In this document: positions 53,800-64,000 of the stretch, piece by piece
Layout of the letters: each line of letters starts with the position of its first letter
Numbering within the stretch: the stretch's first letter is position 1
Assembly (NCBI GenBank): GCA_037176705.1
Contig: CM073887.1
Coordinates: forward strand, 55,761,001-55,825,000
Source: Molossus alvarezi
Lineage: Eukaryota > Chordata > Mammalia > Chiroptera > Molossidae
Reading direction: 5' to 3'
DNA: 64,000 nucleotides
Notes under the pieces: model-generated
Told to the model about the DNA's origin: nothing
Database searches by the model: none
Seen by the model: only the letters and a program-made list of their open reading frames with translations
Made by a program: the position numbers and the translations under genes

Positions 53800-56700
53800 G
53801 AGATCATATGATACTTGTCTTTCTCTGTTTGGCTTGTTTCGCTTAGGATAATACTTTCCAGTTCCCTCCATGTCATCTCAAAGGATAAGAGATATTTCTT
53901 TCTTACAGCTGCATAGTACTCCATTGTGTATATATACTACGGCTTTTTTATCCATTCGTCTACTGATGGACATTTGGGCTGTTTCCAGATCTTAGCTATT
54001 GTAAATAGTGCTGCTACAAACATGGGGGTACATGTATTCTTTCTGATTGGTGTTTCAGGTTTCTTAGGGTATATTCCTAGAAGTGGGATCACTGGGTCAA
54101 ATGGCAGTTCAATTTTAAATTTTTTTTTGTTTTTTTTGTTTTGTTTTTTTTATCCTCACCCGAGGACATTTTTCCATTTTTTGTACAGATAGAGTGGGAG
54201 GGAGAGAGAGGAAGAGACAGAGAGAGAGAAACATTGATGTGAAAGGGACACATCGAGTGGCTGCCACCCGCATGACCAACCAAGGCCGGGAACAAACTGC
54301 AACCGAAGTACGTGCCCTTAGCGGGAACCGAACCCGGGTCTCTCCGGACCGCAGGCCGACGCTCTAACCGCTGAGCCAAACAGGCCAGGGCCAATTTTAA
54401 ATTTTTTGAGGTAAAACCATATTGTTTTCCATAGTGGCTACACCAGTCTGCATTCCCACCAACAGTGTACTAGAGTCCCCTTTTCTCCACACCATCACCA
54501 GCACTTGTTTGATGATTTGTTGATGGCGGCCATTCTCACAGGTGTGAAGTGGTACCCCATTGTTCGTTAATTTGCATCTCTCTCATGATTAGTGATGTTG
54601 AGCATTTCTTCATATGTCTCTTAGCCATTTGTATGTCCTGTTTGGAGAGGTGTCTCTTTAGGTCCTCTGCCCATATTTTAATTGGGTTCTTTGTCTTCCT
54701 TCTGTTGAGTTGTTTGAGTACTCTATATACTTGGGAAATTAACCCCTTATCTGATATATCATTGGCAGTTATGCTCTCTCATACAGTGGGTTGTCTTTCC
54801 ATTTTGATGATTGTATCTTTTGCTGTGCAGAAGCTTTTGAGTTTCATGTAGTCCCATGTGTTCATTTTCTCCTTTGTTTCTTAGGTGATGTATCAGTGAA
54901 AATTCTGCTGCGTATGATGTCTGTAATTTTGTTGCCTACAGTTTCTTCTAGGATTTTTATAAATTCATGAGTCACATTTAAGTCTTTTATCCATTTTGAG
55001 TTCATTGTTGTGTATGGTGTAAGTTGATGATCTAGTTTCATTTTTCTGCATGTAGCTATCCAATTTTCCCAACACCATTTATTAAAGAGGCTGCCTTTAC
55101 TCCACTGTATGCACTTGCCCCCTTTGTCAAATATTAATTGAGCATATTGCCTTGGGTACATTTCTGGGTTCTCTGTTCTATTCCACTGGTCTATATGCCT
55201 GTTTTTGTGCCAGTACCAGGTTGTTTTGATTACAGTGGCTTTGTAGTATAACCTGAAATCTGGTAATGTGATCCTTCTTACTTTGTTCTTTTTCAAAATT
55301 GCTGTGGCTATTCGAGGTCTTTTTTGGTTTTATATGAACTTTTGAACTATTTGTTCTAGTTCTGTGAAGTATGTTGTTGGTATTTGATGGGGATTGCATT
55401 GAATCTATAGATTGCTTTGGGTAGTATGGACATTTTAATGATGTTGATTCTTCCAATCTATGAACAAGGTATGTGCTTCCACTTTTTTATATCTTTATTT
55501 CTTTTTTTAATGACCTGTAGTTTTCTGCAAATAGGTTTTTTATTTCTTTGGTGAAGTTTATTCCTACTTATCTTAATTTTTTGGCTGTGATGGTAAATGG
55601 GATTGTTTATTCGGTTTCTCTTTCTGTGAGTTCATCATTGGTGTATAAGAATGCCATTGATTTCTTGATGTTAATTTTCTATCCTGCTATTTTGCCAAAT
55701 TTATTTATTAAGTCTAGTAAATATTTGATGGAGTCTTTGGGGTTTTCTAAATATAGTATTATGTCATCTGCAAATAATGACAATTTCACTTCCTCCTTTC
55801 CCATTGGATCCCTCTTATTTTTTCCTCCTGTCTGATTGCTGTGGCTAAGACTTCCAATACTATGTTAAATAAGAGTGGCGAAAACGGGCATCCTTGCCTT
55901 ATTCCTCTTCTTAAGGGAAATGTTTTTAATTTTTGCCCATTGAGTATGATGTTGGCTGTAGGTCTTTCATATATGGCCTTTATTATGTCAAGATATGATC
56001 CCTCTATTTCCAGATAGCTGAGCGTTTTATCAGACATGGGGGCTGAATTTTGTTGAATGCTTTTTCAGCATCTATTGATATGATCATATAATTTTTATCT
56101 TTCATTTTGTGTATGTGGTGTATCATATTTATTGATATACGAATATTGTACCAGCCTTGCATCCCTGGGATGAATCCCACTTGGTCATGGTGAATAATAT
56201 TTTTGGTGTATTGCTGTATTCAATTTACTAGTATTTTGTTCAGGATTTTGGCATTTATGTTGATCAGGTATATTGGTCTGTAGTTTTCTTTCTTTGTAGT
56301 GTCTTTTTCTGGTTTTGGAATTAGAATTATGCTGGCCTCATAAAACAAGTTTGGAAGTCTTCCTTCTTCTTGAATTTTTTAAAATAGTTTGAGGAGAATG
56401 GGTGTTACTTCTTTTTTGAATGTTCGGTAAAATTCCCCTGTGAAGCCATCCAGGCCTGGGCTTTTGTTTGCTGGGAGAGTCTTGATTACCTCTTCAATTT
56501 CTTTAGTTGTTATTGGCCTGTTCAAGTTTTCCATCTCTTCCTGGTCCAGTTCTGGGAGACTATGTGTTTCCAGAAATTTGTCCATTTTGCTTAGATTGTC
56601 AAATTTGTTACCATATAATTGTTCATAGTAGTTGTTAACAATCCGTTTTATTTCTGTGATGTCAGTTATTATTTCTCCTCTTTCATTTCTGATTTTGTGT

Positions 56701-57853
56701 ATTTGGGTTCTCTCTCTTTGTTTTTTGATGAGTCTGGCTAAGGATCCATCAATCTTGTTTATCTTTTCAAAAAATGAACTCTTTGTTTCACTGATCCTTT
56801 GAATTGTTTTTTTTTTTTTTGTCTCCATGTCATTTATTTCTGCTCTGATCTTTACTATTTCCTTGCATCTATTTGCTCTGGGGGTTTCTTTTTGTTTGCT
56901 TTCTAGTTCTTTAAGTTGTGAGGTTAGATAGTCTGTTAGAAATTTTTCTTGTTTCTTGAGGTAAGCCTGTAGTGCTATGAACTTCTCTCTCAGAACTGCA
57001 TCCCATAGATTTTGTGTTGTGTGTTCATTTTCATTGCTTTCCAGGAAGTTTTAATTTCCTCCTTGATCTCAATGGTAACTCATTCATTGTTTAATAACAT
57101 GCTATTTAGCCTCCATGTTTTGAACTGTTCTTGCATGTTCTTTGCATGTTCTTATTGCAGTTGATTTCTAGTTTCATGCCATTGTGATCTGAGAAGATGC
57201 TTGATATGATTTCAATCTTCTTGAACTTGTAGAGACTTAGTTTGTGCCCTAACATGTGGTCTATAAGAATGTTCCATGTGCACTTGAGAAGAATGTGAAT
57301 TCTGAAGTTTTGGGTTGTAATTCTTTGTAGATATCTATTAAATCCTTTTGATATAGCGCTTCATTTAGAATCTGTGTTTCCTTGTTAATTTTTTGTCTAG
57401 AAGATCTATCCAATGATGTAAGTGGGTTGTTGAAGTCTCCTGCTGTCGATTTCTTGTTTGAAGTCCTCCAAAAGGCTTTCAATATATGTTGGTGCTCCTA
57501 TATTGGGTGCATATATGTTTACCAAGGTTATATCTTCCTGTTGGATAGATCCTTTCAATTTTTATGTAGTGGTCTTCTTTGTCTCTAGTTATGGCCTTCA
57601 TTTTGAAATCTACTTTATCAGATATGAGTATTGCTACCCCAGCTTTTTTTTCCTTTTTGTTTGCTTGAAAGATTTTTTTCCATCCCTTCACTTTCAACCT
57701 ATGTGAATCTTTTGTTGTGAGGCGAGTCTCTTGTAAACAACATATGTGTGAGTCATGCTTTCTTATCCAGTCAGCTACTCTGTGTCCTTTTATTGGAGCA
57801 TTCAAAACATTCACATTTAAGGTGACAATTGATATGTACTTATTTATTGCCAT
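53800..57853 (-). pseudogene. L1 ORF2 (endonuclease to C-terminus), broken
   Basis: Minus-strand ORF2 starting MAINKYISIVTLNVNVLN at 57853, the AP-like endonuclease N-terminus (the LQETRL motif with catalytic Glu is present). The frame breaks near 57480. The RT N-terminal part is readable at 56828-56379, the RT segment [16 protein letters not shown] at about 55870-55915, and FADD at about 55770-55785. The C-terminal part follows below 55300 and continues past the inserted SINE to 53800. At least six frame changes or stops make it inactive. Confidence 0.9.
54126..54391 (-). mobile_element. Ves-type SINE in L1 ORF2
   Basis: Full-length minus-strand copy with a perfect 16-bp duplication CAATTTTAAATTTTTT at 54110-54125 and 54392-54407. 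Confidence 0.96.
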
Positions 57854-57897
57854 TTTGTTTAGTCTGGATCTACTTTTCTTTCTGTTTCTTCTACTAA

Positions 57898-59038
57898 TTA
57901 CAGCAGTCCTTTTAGCATATCTTGCAGTGCTGGTTTGATGATAATATATTCCCTTAGCCTTTTTTTTTGGTCTGGAAAGCTTTTTATTTGACCTTCTATT
58001 TTGAATGATAGCCTTGCTGGATAGAGTACTCTTGGGTTCAGATCCTTGTTTTTTATTACCTTGATTACTTCATGCCACTCCCTTCTGTCCTGTAGTGTTT
58101 CTGTTGAGAAGTCAGCTGAGAGCCTTATGGGGGTTCCTTTGTAGGTAACCTGTTGCTTATCTCTTCCTGCCTTTAGGATTCTCTCTTTGTCTTTAATTTT
58201 TGGCATTCTAATTACTATGTGTCTTTGTGTGGACCTGTTTGGGTTCTTCTTACTCTCTGTGCTTCTTGAACTTGAATGCTTTCTTCTTTCACCAATTTAG
58301 ACAAGTTTTCTCTCATTATTTCTTCAAATATATTTTCTAACCCTTGCCCATTTTCTTCCTCTTGGGGGACTCCTCTGATGCGAATGTTATTATGTTTCCA
58401 GTTGTCCCACAATTCTCTTAACCTATCTTTCTGGTTTTTTGTTTTTTTTGTTTTGTTTTGTTTTTATCCTCACCCAAGGACAATTTTTTACATTCGTCTT
58501 CAGATAGAGCGGGAGGGAGAGAGGAAGGAAGAAAAAAAGAGAAACATCGATGTGACAGAGACACATCGAGTGGTTGCCCCTCACACGACCCCAACCGGGG
58601 CTGGGGACAAACTGTAACCAAGGTACATGCCCTTATCAGGACCCGAACCCGGGACTCTCTGGTCCACGGGCTGACTAACCGCTGAGCCGAAACCGGCCAG
58701 GGTGTATCTTCCTGTTTATTAATTATTTTTTTCTTTTAGTTTTCTACCTTGTCTTCTAATTCACTGATCCAGTCCTCAGCTTCCTCTACTCTGTTGTTTA
58801 GTCCTTCCAATGTGTTCTTAATTTCATCTATGTCATTCTTCATTTTTACTTGGTTGGTTTTCATTGTTTCTATATCTTTACACATGGTGCTGATGGCCTT
58901 ACTCATGCTGTTGAGCTTCCTCAAGATCATGGCTCTGAACTCTACCTCTGATAATTTGCTTAGCAGCATTCCATTGATCACATCTTCAATAGAGTTCTCT
59001 TGTTCTTCCATTTTGGATTTGTTTCTTTGTTTCACCAT
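57898..59038 (-). pseudogene. L1 ORF1, split by a SINE
   Basis: Starts MVKQRNKSKMEEQE at 59038, with coiled coil to about 58736. Then comes the SINE (58441-58704), and the RNA-recognition part at 58412-58215 (NIRIRGVPQEEE). The C-terminal domain at 58206-57898 (YKGTPIRLSADFSTETLQ) ends MLKGLL. A frame change near 58210 and the SINE inactivate it. Confidence 0.9.
58441..58704 (-). mobile_element. Ves-type SINE in L1 ORF1
   Basis: Full-length minus-strand copy; duplication TATCTTYCTGGTTT-like at 58424-58437 and TATCTTCCTGTTT at 58705-58717. Confidence 0.92.
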
Positions 59039-59181
59039 TTTAACTATCTCAGTTGGTTTTGGACCCTGCCAAATTTTCTCTGTGGGTGTTGGTGTTCAGC
59101 TGTTTGTGGCTCCCTCTACTGGGTTTGGATAAACTTGGGTGGGCCCATGTTAAACACCACTGTCAAGTCTTACTTTCCTGG

Positions 59182-59219
59182 GTTAATTTCCAAGCTCAGT
59201 AAATGTTCAGTTACCCTCT
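59182..59219 (+). mobile_element. MIR SINE, right end
   Basis: CAAGCTCAGTAAATGTTCAG resembles the MIR 3' end (core ending CTCAATAAATGTT). Together with 53403-53517 it makes one MIR split by the L1. Confidence 0.55.
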
Positions 59220-60046
59220 GAGATTCCAAAATGGCGGCAGAGTGAATGGAAGCTACACAGGCCATCTCCCAGAACCAAACTGGAATTACAACTATAACAC
59301 AGACAAATCGACTGGGAAAAACCAACAGAAAAGCAGCTTGCGAGGACCATATAACCAGGGACACTAACTTGATCCTGGTAGGCTTGCGAAGACGTGAGAC
59401 GGGGGCTGGGAGTCCACGGTCAGCAGCCCGGCAGCGGCCTTTGCTGGAAGCAGCGCCCTTGGGTAACACTCCCAAGTGGCTCCACAGTGCAGAGCCAGGA
59501 CAGAGGCTAAAACAGCCACAGCCACTCACCTTGGGCTCCGGCAGAGGGAAGGCAGACTGCACTGGAGCTGTGTCGGGCCACTCAGGATTTGGAAGGCACT
59601 CAGACCTTTTGCTGAGTTGCTGCCACACAGTACGGTAGCCATATTGCTCCTTCCCAGGGCTCTGGGGAGAGGCAGCAGCCCCTCCCTTGAAGATCCAACC
59701 ACACCCTGGGGGCCATTGAAGTGCTAATTGAAGCTCATTAACAACCAGCATCTGCCCCACCCTCATGAAATCGCCTTATGCTGAGCACATGAGGGAGTTT
59801 TCCAATCAACTGACAACCCAAAACCCATCAAGTAACCTCAACTGCTAGCCTCCAGGCAAAAAGCTAGAGGATAACAGTACCATTCCTGGGCCAGCAACTC
59901 TAACCAGGAAAGTAAGACTTGACAGTGGTCTTTAAGGTGGGTCCTCCCTCGCTCATCTAAACAGAGGAGAGGGAGCCACAAACAGCGGAACACCAACACC
60001 CATTGGGAAAACTTGACAGGCTCCAATAGCCACTGTGAGAGCCAAA

Positions 60047-60927
60047 ATGGTGAAACGCAGAAACAGAAGCCAAATGAAAGAGCAAGAGACCTCCACTGAA
60101 GATGAGATAAATGTGGAGCAGTTAGGCATGTTAACAGAGCTAGAATTCTGAGACATGATCTTGAGAAAGCTCAACAGCATTAGTAAGGACATACAGACGC
60201 TGAAAATAAGTCAATTGGAAATTAAAAACCATCAAGAAGAGATAAAAAATGACATATCAGAAATGAAACACACATTGGAAGGTTTAAAAAGCAGAGTAGA
60301 GGAAGCTGAGGATCGGATCAGTGAATTAGAAGACAGGGTAGAAAAAATAAACCAATCAGAAAACCAAAAGAAAAAAAACTATTAAAAACAGAAAGACAGC
60401 TTAAGAGAACTGGGGGACAACTGGAAACATAATAATATTCACATCATAGGAGTCCCCGAAGAAGAAGAAAACGAACAAGGGATAGAGAACATATTTTTAA
60501 AAATTGTGACAGAAAACTTCCCTAATTTGGTGAAGGAAGAAGGCATTCAAGTTCAAGAAGCACAGAGAGTCCCAAGTAAGAAGAACCCAAACAGGCCCAC
60601 ACCAAGACACATAGTAATTAAAATGCCAAAAATTAAAGACAAAGAGAGAATCCTAAAAGCAGCAAGAGATAAACAATAGGTTACCTACAAAGGAACCCCC
60701 ATAAGGCTCTCAGCTGACTTCTCACAAAAAACACTACAGGCCAGAAGGAATGGCATGAAGTAATCAAGGTCATGCAAAACAAGGATCCTTATCCAAGACT
60801 ACTCTACCCAACAAGGCTATCATTAAAAATAGAAGGTCAAATAAAGAGCTTCCCAGACAAAAAAAGGATAAAGGAATACATTAGCACTAAACCACCACTG
60901 CAAGAAATGTTAAAAGGACTGCAATAA
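60047..60927 (+). pseudogene. L1 ORF1, three nonsense codons and a frameshift
   Basis: ORF1p-coding region starting MVKRRNRSQMKEQE at 60047. In-frame stops lie at 60149-60151 (TGA), 60383-60385 (TAA) and 60677-60679 (TAG), with a frame change near 60745. The order of domains is normal: coiled coil (about 60155-60360), RNA-recognition (NIHIIGVPEEEE, about 60433-60468) and C-terminal domain to the TAA at 60925-60927. Confidence 0.92.
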
Positions 60928-60971
60928 ATAGCAGGAGCAATGGGAAGGGAAATAGAACCACACTAAACAAA

Positions 60972-63900
60972 ATGGCAATAAATAAGTACATATCAATAAT
61001 CACCTTAAATGTAAATGGATTGAATGCTCCGATAAAAAGACACAGAGTAGCTGATTGGATAAGAAAACATGACTCATCTATATGTTATTTACAAGAGACC
61101 CACCTCACAACAAAAGACTCAAATAAGTTGAAAGAGAAAGGATGGAAAAAAATTTTCCAAGCAAAATGGAAAGCAAAAAAAAGCTGAGGTAGCAATACTC
61201 ATATCTGATAAAATAGATTTCAAAATGAAGGCTATAACTAGAAACAAAGAAGGCCACTGCATAATATTGAAAGGATCTATCCAACAGAAAGATATAACCT
61301 TGGTAAACATATATGCACCCAATATAGGAGCACCAAAATATATTAAAAATCTTCTGGAGGACTTCCAAGGAGAAATCAACAGCAATACATTCAGAGCAGG
61401 GGACTTCAACACCTCGTTGACACCACTGGATAGATCCTCTAGACAAAAAATTAGCAAGGAAACAGAGACTTTAAATGAAGCACTAGACCAAATGGATTTA
61501 ATAGATATCCACAGAGAATTACATTCCAAAACTGCAGAATTCACATTCTTCTCAAATGCACATGAAACATTCTCAAAGATAGACCACATGATAGGACACA
61601 AACTAAATCTCTACAAGTTCATGAAGATTGAAATAATATCAAACATCTTCTCAGATCACAATGGCATGAAACTAGAAATCAATTGCAACAAGAACATGCA
61701 AAGACATTTCAACACATGGAGGCTAAATAGCATGTTATTAAACAATGAATGGGTTACCAAGGAGATCAAGGAAGAAATTAAAAACTTCCTGGAAACCAAT
61801 GAAAATGAACACACAACAACACAAAATCTATGGGATGCAGCAAAAGCAGTTCTGACAGGGAAGTTTCTAGCACTACAGGCCTACCTCAAGAAACAAGAAA
61901 AATTTCTAGTTGACTGTCTAACCTCACAACTAAAAGAATTAGAAAGCAAACAAAAAGAAAACCCCAGAGCGAGTAGAAGGAAGGAAGTAGTAAAGATCAG
62001 AGCAGAAATAAATGACATAGAGACCAAAAAAACAATTCAAAGGATCAATGAAACAAAGAGCTGGTTTTTCGAAAAGACAAACAAGATTGATGGACCCTTA
62101 GCTAGACTCACCAAGAAACAAAGAGAGAGAACCCAAATACACAAAATCAGAAATGAAAGAGGAGAAGTAACAACTGACACCACAGAAATAGAAAAGATCG
62201 TTAACAGCTACTATGAACAACTATGTGGCAACAAATTTGACGATCTAAGCAAAATGGACAAGTTTCTAGAAACACACAGTCTCCCAAAACTGGACTGGGA
62301 AGAGATAGAAAACTTGAACAGACCAATAACAACTAAGGAAATTGAAGAGGTAATCAAGACTCTCCCAGCAAACAAAAGCCCAGTTCCAGATGGCTTCATG
62401 GGGGAGTTTTACCGAACATTCAAAAAAGAACTAACACCAATTCTCCACAAACTATTTCAAAAAATTCAAGAAGAAGGAAGACTTCCGAACATGTTCTATG
62501 AGGCCAGCATAATTCTAATTCCAAAACCAGAAAAAGACACTACAAAGAAAAAAACTACAGTCCAATATCCCTGATGAACATAGACACCAAAATCCTGAAC
62601 AAAATACTAGCAAATCGGATCCAGCAATACATAAAAAAAAATTATTCACCATGAACAAGTGGCATTCATTCCAGGGATGCAAGACTGGTACAATATTTGC
62701 AAATCAATAAATGTGATATACCACATAAACAAAATGAAGAATAAAAACCACATGATAATATCAATAGATGCTGAAAAAGCATTCAACAAAATTCAGCACC
62801 CATGTCTGATAAAACGCTCAGCTATCTGGAAATAGAGGGATCATATCTTGACATAATAAAGGCCATATATGAAAGACCTACAGCCAACATCATATTCAAT
62901 GGGCAGAAACTAAAATCATTTCCACTAAGAACAGGAACAAGACAGGGATGTCCACTTTCGCCACTCTTATTTAACATACTACTGGAAGACTTAGCCACAG
63001 CAATCAGACATGAGGAAAAAATAAAAGGGATCCAAATTGGAAAGGAGGAAATGAAACTGTCATTATTTGCAGATAACATAATATTATACATAGAAAACCC
63101 TAAAGACTCCATCAAATATCTACTAGACTTAATAAATGAATTTGGAAGAGTATCAGTATACAAAATTAATGTCAAGAAATCGACGGCATTCTTATACACC
63201 AATGATGAACTCACAGAAAGAGAAACCGAATAAACAATCCCATTTACCATCACAGCAAAAAAATTAAGATACCTAGGAATAAACTTAAGCAAAGAAGTAA
63301 AGGATCTATTTGCAGAAAACCACAGGACATTGAAAAAAGAAATGGAGGAAGATATAAAAAAGTGGAAGCACATACCTTGTTCATGGATTGGAAGAATTAA
63401 CATCATTAAAATGTCCATACTACCCAAAGCAATCTATAGATTCAATGCAATCTCCATCAAAATACCAACGACATATTTCACATTACTAGAACAAATACTT
63501 CAAAAGTTTATATGGAACCAAAAAAATCCCGAATAGCCACAGCAATTTTAAAAGAGAAGGACAAAGTAGGTGGGATCACAATACCAGATATCAGGTTATA
63601 CTACAAAGTGACTGTAATCAAAACAGCCTGGTACTGGCACAAGAACAGGCATATAGACCAGTGGAACAGAACTGAAAACCCAGAAATGGACCCAAGGCAA
63701 TATGCTCAATTAATATTTCACGAAGGTGGCAAGAGCATACAGTGGAGTAAAGACAGCCTCTTTAATAAATGGTGTTGGGAAATTGGACAGCTACATGCAA
63801 AAAAATGAAACTAGACCATCAACTTACACCATACACAAGAATAAACTCAAATGGATAAAATACTTAAATGTGGCCCATCAATCCATAAAAATTCTAGAAG

Positions 63901-63985
63901 AAAATGTAGGCAACAAAATTTCGGACATCATACGGAGCAGAATTTTCACTGATACATCACCTAAGGCAACAGAAACAAAGGGAAA
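60972..63985 (+). pseudogene. L1 ORF2, frameshifted, altered RT active site
   Basis: The endonuclease domain starts MAINKYISIITLNVNG at 60972 with LQETHLTT. A frame change near 61185 follows. The frame then runs open 61225-62574 (449 codons: rest of endonuclease with [10 protein letters not shown] near 61655-61685, then the RT N-terminus ending in [16 protein letters not shown]). Another frame change lies near 62565 and a further one near 62800. The palm reads [16 protein letters not shown], and the catalytic motif is FADN (about 63068-63079) where the family has FADD. A TAA follows at 63231-63233, with further breaks near 63530 and 63808. This copy cannot make an active enzyme. Confidence 0.92.
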
Positions 63986-64000
63986 AATGAACACATGGGA

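Larger units (their letters stand above)
53518..59181 (-). mobile_element. L1, minus strand, 5'-truncated in the 5' UTR
   Basis: Contains 3' UTR, ORF2 (about 57853 to 53800), ORF1 (59038 to 57898) and a short 5' UTR ending at 59181, where similarity to the plus-strand L1 at about 59905 stops. Two Ves SINEs lie inside it. It is inserted in a MIR. The target duplication could not be made out because the left flank is a CT-repeat. Confidence 0.9.
59220..64000 (+). mobile_element. L1, plus strand, full 5' end, runs off the window
   Basis: Begins GAGATTCCAAAATGGCGGC, a YY1-like CAAAATGGCGGC start typical of L1 5' UTRs. Then a 5' UTR to 60046, ORF1 60047-60927 and ORF2 from 60972. Its 3' UTR lies beyond 64000. 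It is head-to-head with the L1 at 53518-59181, only about 40 bp apart. Confidence 0.92.

Overview
The window is mammalian nuclear DNA, almost certainly from a bat (Chiroptera, probably Yangochiroptera). The evidence is about 29 tRNA-derived SINEs of the Ves type (head reading roughly CCCTGGCCGGTTTGGCTCAG, then a CT/GA-rich zone and an A-rich tail), L1 elements of one close family, and SPIN-type hAT transposons, which are known in only a patchy set of vertebrates including vespertilionid bats. The family names are my recognition from memory; no database was searched.

Layout. 1-2.8 kb: a minus-strand class I endogenous retrovirus (ERV-A) running off the left edge, with a tRNA-Phe-like primer site and an LTR split by an L1 3' end. 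2.8-5.5 kb: a decayed autonomous SPIN-like hAT element with an inserted SINE. 5.8-11.6 kb: two inverted LTRs, a gag fragment with an LTR, another LTR and many SINEs. 11.6-21.3 kb: an almost complete minus-strand provirus (ERV-B) bounded by a 5-bp target duplication. ERV-B lacks env and is interrupted by a second hAT element, a SPIN-like MITE, two L1 fragments and several SINEs. 21.7-25.8 kb: two copies of an ORF1-only 'half-L1' lineage, one of them split by a perfect 529-bp solo LTR.

The one host gene I support is a minus-strand KRAB-C2H2 zinc-finger gene at about 27.0-40.5 kb. A CpG-island first exon ends exactly on ATG at 40.39 kb. A 127-bp KRAB-A exon and a 73-bp exon follow, then a long exon with 12 intact fingers. 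The predicted protein is about 509 residues and resembles the ZNF44/ZNF69/ZNF700-type family. Its 11-kb first intron holds SINEs, an old L1 piece and a Tigger-like DNA transposon broken up by SINEs.

From 42 kb on there is no supported host gene. An old L1 is followed by a full-length but internally deleted minus-strand L1 (45.8-53.0 kb). That L1 hosts a younger, full-length half-L1 with an intact 313-codon ORF1 and a perfect 15-bp target duplication. A MIR is split by a second minus-strand L1 (53.5-59.2 kb), which lies head-to-head with a plus-strand L1 that runs off the right edge.

The nesting gives a relative history: MIR and Tigger are oldest, then the ERVs, hATs and L1s, then Ves SINEs and the half-L1. 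The most unusual items are the ORF1-only L1 derivative seen in two copies with one shared junction, the autonomous-plus-MITE SPIN pair, a palindromic repeat array in the ERV-A leader, a fresh four-finger duplication in the zinc-finger gene, and a 49-bp tail-less SINE with target duplications.
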